Part shown: positions 44,852 through 52,655 of the stretch, piece after piece | Numbering within the stretch: the first letter of the stretch is position 1 | Layout: each line of letters begins with the position of its first letter | Source: Clostridiales bacterium 1_7_47FAA | Lineage (GTDB): Bacteria > Bacillota > Clostridia > Lachnospirales > Lachnospiraceae | Direction of reading: 5' to 3' | Length of the DNA stretch: 64,000 bases | Assembly (NCBI GenBank): GCA_000155435.1 | Contig: DS990260.1 | Location: 433,543-497,542 of the forward strand | The notes under the pieces: model-generated | Told to the model about the DNA's origin: nothing | Database searches by the model: none | Seen by the model: the letters and a program-made list of their open reading frames with translations, nothing else | Made by a program: the position numbers and the translations under genes

Positions 44852-47131
44852 CTATCCGCCAATTTCCCGGAGTTCCGTCCCACTGTAAAAGAACTTCAGG
44901 ATGGATTCATAGTCCTTTCCTTCCTTGGCCATTCCCTGGGCGCCGTTCTGGCTCATGCCCACGCCGTGGCCGAATCCGCCTCCATAGATGTGGAAGGATG
45001 GCTTTCCATCCTCTCCTGTCCTTTTTTCTATGGAAATGAAGGCGCTGGGAAGGGTCGCGCTTCCTTCCATTGTCTTGCCGTCCTGTTTGGTAATGACAAT
45101 GCCCGGATTCCCCAGGGCGGAACGGATGGCGCCCTGTCCCTTGACAGTCACTGTCCCGCCGCTTCCCGACACGCTCAGTTCGCTGGCAATACCGCCTGCC
45201 CCCCGCCCCGTGATGGTCATGTCCGTGACTGCTCCGGCCCCATTTATCTGGGCCGATACCATATCGCTGCTTATATCTGTCTCCCAGCGGAACATGGCGT
45301 AGGAGGAGTCATAGGCTGTCACGTCCCTGCTTCTTATAAAGGAATCAAAATTGTCATTATCCCCTACGTCCAGGGGCTGTCTTCCCGACTTCACCTCCAC
45401 TGCCTGGAGATACGGGTATTTCTGCGGGTCCGTGCCCCATACGCCTGCGTCTGCGGTACGGCCGCAGGAGGTGGAGAAATAAAAGGCGTCGATTGGCTTA
45501 TCCTCGTAGAAAAGCATCCTGCCGTATGTCTCCTTGACGGCCTGTGTGGTCTTCTCATCCGCCTGGGTGTTGTTATATACCTGGAAATTCGTACTGTCAT
45601 CCACATGGGCGCCGTACTGGCTGTAGGAATTGCCCTGAATCTGCCTGTATGCATAGGTCCTGGCGCAAACGGCCTGGGCCTTTAAGGCCTCCTTTTCATA
45701 GGAGGGCGGCATTTCGCTGGGCACTACCCTGGTCAGGTAATCTTCCAGATACAGGTCATTGACCAGCACCAGTCCCTCATCGCATTCCTTGATTTCCATT
45801 TTCCCGGTGTAGACCGGCGTACCCTGGCTGCGCTCAATGGAAGTGACCGTGACCCCGTCCGGGTTATCCGGGTTTATGATGATACGGCCGTATTTAAGCC
45901 TGTCATCCCCTGGCTGGATGGTTAACCCGGTTCCCGCCTCCAGGCGTTCCTTCTCCGTCTTGCCTTTGGAGTTCTCATATTCCATCTGCGCCGGACTATT
46001 CAGTACAAGGCTGACCGATGGATGGTACAGGTTTTTAAATCCGGTGTCCATGATCAGGACACGGATGGTCTTGGCGTCAAATTCCCGTTCCAGCAGCGCT
46101 GCACACAGTTTTCCGTCTGCCGCCACAAATTCCTGCAGGTCATAACCCACCAGGATATCATTTATACCTAATATCTTAAAATCCCCGTAAACCTTATATA
46201 CATGGAAATTCTCAGACACAGGTATCTCGCCATATCCCTCAATCTCAATGGCATTCTCTGTAACAGAAAGTACCTTGCCGCTGATGCGTTCCTTTTTCAT
46301 GGTAATCTTCCTGAGTCTGCCGCCCTCCATGTGAAGGTCCGCCAGGTTGCCTGCCATGTCTGATACATCGCCCAGCTTTTCGCTGACAGGGAATTCGCGG
46401 TAGGCTGTTCCCAGATACGCCTTGAAGTTCCTGCCGTCTGTCTCAGACAGCCATATATTCTCGTAAACAACATCCTCCGACACCAGTTCCCTCATAGCAA
46501 TCATCTCGCCGTCCCTGGCAAGGAACCGTATCTCACAGTCCAGGTACGCGTCCAGGGCAAGTCCCTGGAACCCGAAATTGCCTTCTGTCGTGTATGCGGT
46601 CCAGCTCTCGGCCTGCGGAAGGTTGGAAGGCGTGCCGTAAAGCACCGCGTCCACCATCTTCACGGCCCCGTCCGGGTCGGTCTGGGACCTGATACCCTCA
46701 TAGAGCCTCCACCACTCCTCCTCCGGAAATGCCCTGTCCTTATTATGTTTGGTGGCCCCGGCCTCCAGCTTTAGCCTGCCGGAAACCTGTCCGGCCATAA
46801 ATGCCGCCTCCTGATATGTAAGGTATCCCTGGGCCGCAGAAAGGGTGGGCGGCGTCAGCTCCTCATCCAGATAACCCTCATCATAGAGGTAATCCATGTA
46901 TTTGACAAACCAATTGTCCTTTTCCTTGGCAGAAAAATAAGAGCTTCCCCGCTCCTTTTCCCGGCTTGCGCATTCTTCCTTGGTGGCAACCGCCAATGCC
47001 ATGGCCTTAAACGCCTGGGCCCTGGTGATTCCGTCCTTTGGCGGCTCCATGGTCACTATGATTACCATCAGTATGATGACAATGGAAACAACACCGGCCA
47101 CCCATGCAATCATCTTATTCTTCATATTCAT
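44852..47131 (-). CDS. SpoIID/LytB-domain protein, membrane anchored
   Basis: 759 residues, twice the length of sporulation SpoIID. N-terminal anchor (MIAWVAGVVSIVIILMVIIV), then about 110 residues that look like a diverged SLH-type region (ITRAQAFKAMALAVA... LTYQEAAFMAGQVSG), a beta-rich middle, and a C-terminal SpoIID domain. Hallmarks of the latter are EMPPSYEKEALKAQAVCARTYAYRQI, FYFSTSCGRTADA and GGFGHGVGMSQNGAQGMAKEGKDYESILKFFY. SpoIID is a lytic transglycosylase cutting denuded glycan strands. The extra domains suggest a vegetative wall role or a specialised sporulation role. Confidence 0.88.
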   Translation of the reverse strand: MNMKNKMIAWVAGVVSIVIILMVIIVTMEPPKDGITRAQAFKAMALAVATKEECASREKERGSSYFSAKEKDNWFVKYMDYLYDEGYLDEELTPPTLSAAQGYLTYQEAAFMAGQVSGRLKLEAGATKHNKDRAFPEEEWWRLYEGIRSQTDPDGAVKMVDAVLYGTPSNLPQAESWTAYTTEGNFGFQGLALDAYLDCEIRFLARDGEMIAMRELVSEDVVYENIWLSETDGRNFKAYLGTAYREFPVSEKLGDVSDMAGNLADLHMEGGRLRKITMKKERISGKVLSVTENAIEIEGYGEIPVSENFHVYKVYGDFKILGINDILVGYDLQEFVAADGKLCAALLEREFDAKTIRVLIMDTGFKNLYHPSVSLVLNSPAQMEYENSKGKTEKERLEAGTGLTIQPGDDRLKYGRIIINPDNPDGVTVTSIERSQGTPVYTGKMEIKECDEGLVLVNDLYLEDYLTRVVPSEMPPSYEKEALKAQAVCARTYAYRQIQGNSYSQYGAHVDDSTNFQVYNNTQADEKTTQAVKETYGRMLFYEDKPIDAFYFSTSCGRTADAGVWGTDPQKYPYLQAVEVKSGRQPLDVGDNDNFDSFIRSRDVTAYDSSYAMFRWETDISSDMVSAQINGAGAVTDMTITGRGAGGIASELSVSGSGGTVTVKGQGAIRSALGNPGIVITKQDGKTMEGSATLPSAFISIEKRTGEDGKPSFHIYGGGFGHGVGMSQNGAQGMAKEGKDYESILKFFYSGTELREIGG

Positions 47132-47167
47132 ATATCCGCTCCTGTATCATGGGGAGTAAAACGAATG

Positions 47168-47192
47168 AAAGCAGCGGGTGCACCGCTGCTTT
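47168..47192 (-). terminator. hairpin at the 3' end of the 6S-like RNA
   Basis: AAAGCAGCGG (47168-47177) pairs with CCGCTGCTTT (47183-47192). On the minus strand it is followed by CATTCGTTTT, a weak T-rich tail. Confidence 0.6.
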
Positions 47193-47398
47193 TATCATCT
47201 GTAACCCCAAAATGCCGTCTCTTACTTATTGACGCCTAGCAATGCTAGGTGGGCAACCTCACTTAAACTTCTGCCTTCCACTCAAAGGAGGCCTGACATC
47301 CGTTTAAAAATATTGGAATCCCTTGTGTCTAATGTAGGTTCAAAATTGGTAAGAGTGTCGAACATTCCAGGTAATTACAGACGTTCATCATTTATCTT
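47193..47398 (-). ncRNA. ssrS: 6S RNA-like transcript
   Basis: About 200 nt, free of coding sequence, with its own perfect promoter and a 3' hairpin. On the minus strand it folds as a long interrupted rod. The closing stem TCTGTAA/TTACAGA (47381-47375 with 47204-47198) is followed by AATG..CG..CTCTTAC against GTAAGAG..CG..CATT. A large central bubble comes next, whose 3' side holds a small CCTAGC-ATT-GCTAGG hairpin, and an apical arm with GCCTCC/GGAAGGC. This is the architecture of 6S RNA, which mimics an open promoter and binds the housekeeping RNA polymerase. Identification rests on fold and promoter. Confidence 0.7.
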
Positions 47399-47404
47399 GG
47401 TGTT

Positions 47405-47433
47405 ATTATACCCCAAACATCAGCGTTTTTCAA
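47405..47433 (-). promoter_or_regulatory. promoter of the 6S-like RNA
   Basis: TTGAAA (47433-47428) and a perfect TATAAT (47410-47405), 17-bp spacing. The expected start is near 47398, between this box and the first stem of the RNA. Confidence 0.88.
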
Positions 47434-47469
47434 GCTGATTTTTCTGAACATTTATGGAAGTTTTTCCAA

Positions 47470-48795
47470 TCACCCAAACCTTTCCACCCCATATTCAGAA
47501 ACTCTTGCGTATATAAGGGTTTCCGGCCCCGGCGCATCCTGGCTGATGGTACAGGATGAGAGGAATTTATCCGCGCCCGCCTGTATCCGCTCCTGGCTGT
47601 CCGCGTAAAGGACCGCAAGGACATCCCCGGGCATTACCTTTTCGCCGTACTTTTTCTTTAAAATGATTCCGGCCCCATAGTCAATGGCGTCTTCCTTTGT
47701 ATTGCGTCCGGCTCCCAAAAGCACGGAGGCGATTCCGATGCCTTCTGTGTCCATATGGGAGATATAGCCTTCCTCCTGCGCTTTTACCTCATATGCACAG
47801 GATGGGGATTCAAACTGCTCCGGCTTCCATATAAAGCTTTCATCGCCGCCCTGGGCCTTTACCATTGAAGCCAGGCACTTAAGGGCGCTGCCGTCATGGA
47901 TGGATTCCTCCGCCATCCCCCGGCATTCCTCCACGGTCCCCTTACCGGCCATATGAAGCATGTTGGCCGCCAGCTCCAGGCATACCCTGGTTAAATCCTC
48001 TGGTCCCTCTCCCTTTAATGTGCGGATGGCCTCGGTCATCTCCAGGGAATTGCCGATGGCGTATCCCAGGGGGATATCCATATTGGTAATCAGGGCGCAG
48101 CACCTGCGGCCTGCCAGGCATCCGATGGAAACCATCTTCTGCGCCAGGCTGATGGACTCCTCCAGGGTCTTCATGAATGCGCCGCTGCCCGTCTTCACAT
48201 CCAGCACGATGCTGTCGCTTCCGGCAGCCAGTTTCTTGCTCATGATGGAGGACGCGATAAGCGGTATGCTGTCCACCGTGGCAGTCACGTCCCGCAGCGC
48301 ATACAGCTTCTTATCTGCAGGCACCATGTTGCCGGACTGTCCAATCACGGCAATGCCGTTCCTGTTCACGATATCAAAGAATTCTTCCCTTGGGATGGCC
48401 GTCTTAAATCCAGGTATGCTCTCCAGCTTATCCACGGTCCCTCCCGTGTGTCCCAGGCCCCGGCCGCTCATCTTGGCCACCTTCACACCCAGGGAAGCCA
48501 CCATGGGACCTGCAACCAGCGTTGTCTTGTCACCCACGCCGCCGGTACTGTGCTTATCCACCTTGATTCCCTCAATGGGAGACAGGTCCACCATGTCCCC
48601 GGAATGGGCCATCTCTAATGTAAGATATGTGATTTCCTGGTCATTCATTCCCTGAAAATAAATTGCCATCAGCATGGCTGACATCTGGTAGTCTGGAATC
48701 CCTCCATCCACGAATCCCCTGACCATATAGGCAATCTCATCCTTTGTAAGGGCGCCGCCCCGCTTCTTGGTCTCAATTAAGTCATACATCCTCAC
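47470..48795 (-). CDS. pdp: pyrimidine-nucleoside (thymidine) phosphorylase
   Basis: Splits thymidine, deoxyuridine or uridine with phosphate to base and (deoxy)ribose-1-phosphate. About 441 residues. Family signatures: KVDKHSTGGVGDKTTL and KMSGRGLGHTGGTVDKLESIPGF, with the C-terminal lipoyl-like domain (AQEEGYISHMDTEGIGIASVLLGAGR). The GTG at 48795 fits the family N-terminus (VRMYDLIETKKRG) and has GGCGGTGG before it; a GTG three codons earlier and an ATG two codons later are alternatives. Last gene of deoC-cdd-pdp. I cannot tell DeoA from Pdp specificity by reading. Confidence 0.93.
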   Translation of the reverse strand: MRMYDLIETKKRGGALTKDEIAYMVRGFVDGGIPDYQMSAMLMAIYFQGMNDQEITYLTLEMAHSGDMVDLSPIEGIKVDKHSTGGVGDKTTLVAGPMVASLGVKVAKMSGRGLGHTGGTVDKLESIPGFKTAIPREEFFDIVNRNGIAVIGQSGNMVPADKKLYALRDVTATVDSIPLIASSIMSKKLAAGSDSIVLDVKTGSGAFMKTLEESISLAQKMVSIGCLAGRRCCALITNMDIPLGYAIGNSLEMTEAIRTLKGEGPEDLTRVCLELAANMLHMAGKGTVEECRGMAEESIHDGSALKCLASMVKAQGGDESFIWKPEQFESPSCAYEVKAQEEGYISHMDTEGIGIASVLLGAGRNTKEDAIDYGAGIILKKKYGEKVMPGDVLAVLYADSQERIQAGADKFLSSCTISQDAPGPETLIYARVSEYGVERFG

Positions 48796-48825
48796 AGTAT
48801 CCACCGCCTTTCACAGCACCAATCC

Positions 48826-49239
48826 TTATTTCTCCAGGTCATCCGGTCCAAAGCTGTCCGGCAGAAGCTGTTCCAGGGTATATTCCCTGTAATCCTCCGC
48901 GCTTTTTGCCACCAGGATCCGGAAGGTGGACGGATTACAGAATTCCCTCATCACCTGCCTGCACACGCCGCAGGGCGTACAGTAATCCTTTATCACCCCA
49001 TCCGGCCCGCCGCAGATTGCGATGGCCGCAAAATCCCTTCTGCCCTCGCTCACCGCCTTAAAAAATGCACACCGTTCAGCGCATACGCTGGGCGTATAGG
49101 ACGCATTCTCAATGTTATTCCCTGTAAAGACCGTTCCGTCCCCGCAGAGCAGGGCCGCAGAGACATGAAAATGCGAATAAGGGGCATAGGATCTGGGCAG
49201 CCCGTCAATAGCTGCCTGTATCAGCTTCTTTCTGTCCAT
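48826..49239 (-). CDS. cdd: cytidine deaminase
   Basis: 137 residues, the tetrameric short form. Zinc site: [12 protein letters not shown] with the catalytic Glu, and [13 protein letters not shown]-terminus [16 protein letters not shown] is typical. Deaminates (deoxy)cytidine. Start chosen at the ATG with AAAGGGGG before it, giving a 35-nt overlap with deoC. A longer frame to 49332 runs antiphase inside deoC and is not credible. Confidence 0.95.
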   Translation of the reverse strand: MDRKKLIQAAIDGLPRSYAPYSHFHVSAALLCGDGTVFTGNNIENASYTPSVCAERCAFFKAVSEGRRDFAAIAICGGPDGVIKDYCTPCGVCRQVMREFCNPSTFRILVAKSAEDYREYTLEQLLPDSFGPDDLEK

Positions 49240-49900
49240 CCGCGCTCCCCCTTTCCGCCTTGGCCAGCTTGACAATCCGGCTGGTTCCCAGACGTTCTGC
49301 GCCCAGGTTGATGAATTCCTCCGCATCCTCAAAGGACTTAATCCCTCCGGCAGCCTTCATGCGCACGCCTTCCCCGATATGCCCAGAGAACAGCCTGATA
49401 TCTGCAAACGTAGCCCCTGCCTTGGAAAACCCGGTGGATGTCTTGATGAAATCCGCCCCTGCCTGGGTGACGATTCCGCACATCTTGACCTTTTCCTCGT
49501 CCGTAAGGAGACAGGTCTCAATGATTACCTTCAGGATATGGCTGCCGCAGGCAGCCTTCAGCTGGGTAATCTCCTCTTTTATCCGGTCATATGCCTTGTC
49601 CTTTAAGTCACCGATATTGATGACCATGTCAATCTCATCCGCGCCGTTGGCAATGGCATCCTTTGTCTCAAAGACCTTGACCGCCGTTGTATTATAGCCA
49701 TTGGGGAATCCGATGACCGTACATACCGCCATCCGGTCCCCCATATATTCCTTTGCCCGCTTCACATAGGACGGCGGTATGCATACACTGGCCGTTCCAT
49801 ACGCCATGGCGTCGTCGCAGATTTCCTTAATCTGGCTCCATGTGGCGTCCTGCCCCAATAATGTGTGGTCTACCCTGCTGTAAATCTCTTTTCTGTCCAT
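49205..49900 (-). CDS. deoC: deoxyribose-phosphate aldolase
   Basis: 231 residues. Schiff-base lysine in [12 protein letters not shown], with GFPNGYN and [11 protein letters not shown] as further family motifs. Cleaves deoxyribose-5-phosphate to glyceraldehyde-3-phosphate and acetaldehyde. First gene of deoC-cdd-pdp, a pyrimidine deoxynucleoside salvage operon. The C-terminus overlaps cdd. AAAAGGAGAAGG precedes the ATG. Confidence 0.96.
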   Translation of the reverse strand: MDRKEIYSRVDHTLLGQDATWSQIKEICDDAMAYGTASVCIPPSYVKRAKEYMGDRMAVCTVIGFPNGYNTTAVKVFETKDAIANGADEIDMVINIGDLKDKAYDRIKEEITQLKAACGSHILKVIIETCLLTDEEKVKMCGIVTQAGADFIKTSTGFSKAGATFADIRLFSGHIGEGVRMKAAGGIKSFEDAEEFINLGAERLGTSRIVKLAKAERGSADGQKEADTGSY

Positions 49901-49984
49901 AGGTTCCCTTCTCCTTTTTACATTAACTTTGATTGGCTGTTTCCTGTTAAACAGGCTCTTGTGTATCTTGTCTTAGATATTTCC

Positions 49985-50013
49985 ATTATAATACAATCCG
50001 CATTCCTAAACAA
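49985..50013 (-). promoter_or_regulatory. promoter of deoC-cdd-pdp
   Basis: TTGTTT (50013-50008) and a perfect TATAAT (49990-49985), 17-bp spacing. The -35 box overlaps the last codons of ybaK. A GTTTAACAGGAAAC-like partial repeat lies downstream before deoC. Confidence 0.7.
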
Positions 50014-50473
50014 GGGAAACAAACGTCCCCTCCACATACGCCCTCAGCGCCTCCGGTTCCAGCGTGACCTGGACGCCCCGCTGTCCCGCGCTCACCATGA
50101 CGGTATCATATAGCTGGGCCATCTCTTCTATATAAGTAGGGAAATGCTTCTTCATCCCAATAGGGGAACAGCCGCCCCTGATGTAGCCGGTCACTGCCAG
50201 CATATCCCTGACGTGGATCAATTCCACCTTCTTTTCCCCTGCTGCCCTGGCCGCCTTCTTCAGGTCCAGCTCCTCATCCACAGGGATGCAGCATACAAGG
50301 TAGCCCTTTTTCTCGCCCTTCAACACCAGGGTTTTATACATCCTGTCATGTTCCACTCCCAAAAGGTCCGCTGCATGGCTGCCCGACAGGTCGTTTTCAT
50401 CCACCTCATAGGTTCCTGTCCCATAGGCAATCCCAGCCGCATCCAAAAGCCTCATCACATTTGTCTTAACCAT
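50006..50473 (-). CDS. ybaK: Cys-tRNA(Pro) deacylase (YbaK/EbsC family)
   Basis: 155 residues. Editing domain related to the ProRS INS domain; hydrolyses mischarged Cys-tRNA(Pro). Family motifs: KTLVLKGEKKGYLVCCIPVDEELDLKKAARAAGEKK (conserved Lys early) and VTGYIRGGCSPIGMKKHFPTYI with the GxxSPxG loop. Start chosen at the ATG preceded by GGAGTGGG. It lies on the same strand just upstream of the deoC promoter, apparently a separate unit. Confidence 0.93.
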   Translation of the reverse strand: MVKTNVMRLLDAAGIAYGTGTYEVDENDLSGSHAADLLGVEHDRMYKTLVLKGEKKGYLVCCIPVDEELDLKKAARAAGEKKVELIHVRDMLAVTGYIRGGCSPIGMKKHFPTYIEEMAQLYDTVMVSAGQRGVQVTLEPEALRAYVEGTFVSLV

Positions 50474-50586
50474 CAAGCCCACTCCTGTCCTTCCTTTACA
50501 TTCCAACCCATCATAACCCTTTTTTGTATATCAGTCAATGCAGTCCGTCATATACAAGGCATATCCCCACATTCGCATTCCGCCTA

Positions 50587-50615
50587 TTCACAAAATTGGA
50601 TGTAACATTTATAAT
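50587..50615 (+). promoter_or_regulatory. promoter of the DUF362 gene
   Basis: TTCACA (50587-50592) and a perfect TATAAT (50610-50615) with 17-bp spacing, 59 bp upstream of the gene. Confidence 0.75.
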
Positions 50616-50641
50616 AGGAGAAGAAACGTCTGTGTTACATC
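50599..50641. promoter_or_regulatory. inverted repeat flanking the -10 box
   Basis: GATGTAACA (50599-50607) and TGTTACATC (50633-50641) are perfect 9-bp inverted copies separated by 25 bp, straddling the -10 box and start region. Candidate operator with two half-sites. Confidence 0.5.
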
Positions 50642-50673
50642 AAAACAAGCACAATCAGAAAGGACCTTAACAT

Positions 50674-51768
50674 ATGGAAAGAAACGATATCATCATCATT
50701 CATGGCAAGGATTATAAAAATATGGCAAAGAAGGTGCTGGAACAGGCCGATGTGGCCGGGGATATCGGCAGCAGGGATAAGAAGGTGGCATTAAAGCCCA
50801 ACCTGGTCACGGCCAAGGCCCCGTCCAGCGGAGCCACCACCCACAGCGAACTCCTGGCCGGGGTCATCGAATACCTTCAGGAGCACGGATTCAAGGATAT
50901 CACTGTGATGGAAGGCTCCTGGGTAGGCGACCATACGGGAGAGGCGTTCCGGGCAGCCGGATATGACCGGGTATGCCGCCATTACAATGTTCCCTTTGAG
51001 GACCTGCAAAAGGATACCTGGAAGGAGTATGACGCTGCCGGAATGAAGATCAAGCTCTGCGACAAGGCTGCTGTGGTAGACTATATGATTAACATGCCGG
51101 TACTCAAGGGCCATTGCCAGACCACGGTTACCTGCGCCCTCAAGAACAACAAAGGAATCATCCCTAATTCGGAAAAACGCCGTTTCCACACCCTGGGCCT
51201 TCATAAACCCATTGCCCATCTGAACACCATCGTCCCCGGCGGCTTCATCCTGGTGGACAATATCTGCGGGGACCTGGATTTTGAGGAAGGCGGCAATCCG
51301 GTTGTGATGAACCGTGTGCTGGGCTTTAAGGACCCGGTGCTCTGTGATGCGTTTGTATGCGGCTGTATGGGATATCCGGTGGAAACAGTGCCTTACATCA
51401 CCCTGGCGGAGCGCCTGGGTGTCGGAAGCACGGATGTTGCCCACGCCAACACGGTTTACTTAAACCAGGCGTCTGAGGCGGACGGCCAGTTCCGTATGAC
51501 CAGGCGGGTTGAAAACCTGGCTTCCTATGCCAGGCCATCCGATGCCTGCAGCGCATGTTACGGTTCCCTGATTTACGCCCTGGACCGTTTAAATGACAGC
51601 GGGTACCTGAGGAAGGGCCTTGCGCCCATCTGCATCGGCCAGGGATATAAAGGAAAAGAAGGCGCCATCGGCATCGGCCAATGCACCTCCTGTTTTGCTA
51701 AAACCCTGGGCGGATGTCCGCCAAAGGCAGCTGATATCGTGGACTTCTTAAGTGAGAACTGGAAATAA
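50674..51768 (+). CDS. DUF362 domain protein (probable Fe-S protein)
   Basis: 364 residues. DUF362 features: KPNLVTAKAPSSGATTHSELLAGVIEYLQEHG, VMEGSW, NMPVLKGHCQTTVTCALKNNKGIIPNSEKRRFHTLGL and LVDNICGDLDFEEGG. Unlike many relatives it has no classical 2[4Fe-4S] ferredoxin tail. It does have scattered late cysteines (CSACYG, CTSCFAKTLGGCPP) that could hold a cluster. The biochemical role of the family is unknown. Monocistronic behind its own promoter and inverted repeat. Confidence 0.85.
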   Translation: MERNDIIIIHGKDYKNMAKKVLEQADVAGDIGSRDKKVALKPNLVTAKAPSSGATTHSELLAGVIEYLQEHGFKDITVMEGSWVGDHTGEAFRAAGYDRVCRHYNVPFEDLQKDTWKEYDAAGMKIKLCDKAAVVDYMINMPVLKGHCQTTVTCALKNNKGIIPNSEKRRFHTLGLHKPIAHLNTIVPGGFILVDNICGDLDFEEGGNPVVMNRVLGFKDPVLCDAFVCGCMGYPVETVPYITLAERLGVGSTDVAHANTVYLNQASEADGQFRMTRRVENLASYARPSDACSACYGSLIYALDRLNDSGYLRKGLAPICIGQGYKGKEGAIGIGQCTSCFAKTLGGCPPKAADIVDFLSENWK

Positions 51769-51819
51769 GCACCGGGAATAAGCATCTGGAATAAGCACTG
51801 GAAATAAGCGTTCCCTGCC

Positions 51820-52566
51820 CTACAGTCCCTTTTCCCGCAGCCATCCGACAATATGGCCTGCATAGGCCTTTTCCCTTTTCAGCAGTGTAAAATGGTCTGC
51901 TCCCTTGACAAACACCACCTTTGCATCCGGGATCTGTTCCCCCATCCACAGGGTATGGCGGGGACGTATCATGTCGCGGCGTCCGGTAAGGAGCAGTACA
52001 GGGGCCTGGATCAGGGACAGTTCCGCTGCCGTAAGATGGGGCCAGTTGGCCATCAGTCCATTTAACTGACGGCCTGATACTGCACGTTCCTTCACCCTCC
52101 GGGGCATGGGCAGCTTCTCCACCACACGCCAGAACTTATAACCGGCCTTTACCTGGGCATAGGAGACAGCCGTCATGCCCTTTGGCAGCGCATTGCCGCT
52201 GACAGCCACCACGGCCAGCACCTTATCCGGGTAGCGGCTTGCAGCCTCCAGGGCCACGTTGGCGCCGTCGCTGAAGCCCAGGATGACTGCCTTTGGCACA
52301 TGGAGCACATCCATCACCTGTATCACGTCATCTGCCATGCCGGAAGTGGTAAGCTCCTGGGTCCGGACCGTATCCTTCAGTTTCGAAGCCCCATGCCCGC
52401 GGCTGTCCATGAGGATGACCCGGTAATACCGGCTCATAAGCTCTGCCAGCCGCCCGAATATCTGGTGGCTTTCACCATTTCCATGAAGCATCACAAGGGG
52501 CACTCCCTGCCCCAGCTCCTTATAATATAATGAAGCAAAGCGGTTGTCCGCGTAACCTTCCTTCAT
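51820..52566 (-). CDS. alpha/beta hydrolase
   Basis: 248 residues, alpha/beta-hydrolase fold. Oxyanion motif PLVMLHGNGESHQIF, DSRGHGAS, nucleophile elbow LGFSDGANVALEAA (Ser), Asp in LLLTGRRDMIRPRH and His in KGADHFTLLKREKA, so a complete triad. The substrate cannot be predicted. The ATG eight bases after GGAGG is taken as start; earlier in-frame starts are too close to that site. It faces convergently toward the DUF362 gene. Confidence 0.88.
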   Translation of the reverse strand: MKEGYADNRFASLYYKELGQGVPLVMLHGNGESHQIFGRLAELMSRYYRVILMDSRGHGASKLKDTVRTQELTTSGMADDVIQVMDVLHVPKAVILGFSDGANVALEAASRYPDKVLAVVAVSGNALPKGMTAVSYAQVKAGYKFWRVVEKLPMPRRVKERAVSGRQLNGLMANWPHLTAAELSLIQAPVLLLTGRRDMIRPRHTLWMGEQIPDAKVVFVKGADHFTLLKREKAYAGHIVGWLREKGL

Positions 52567-52601
52567 CTGCATGACCTCCAAAAATTAATATTTCCAAAAG
52601 C

Positions 52602-52650
52602 AGATAAGGCAGAGACTGTGTAACCTCACACAGCGCTCCGCCTTTATCTT
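52602..52650 (-). terminator. terminator after the DEAD-box gene
   Basis: A long imperfect stem: AGATAAGGC and ACTGTGT on one side, ACACAG and GCCTTTATCT on the other. On the minus strand it is followed by GCTTTT. Confidence 0.75.
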
Positions 52651-52655
52651 ATGGT

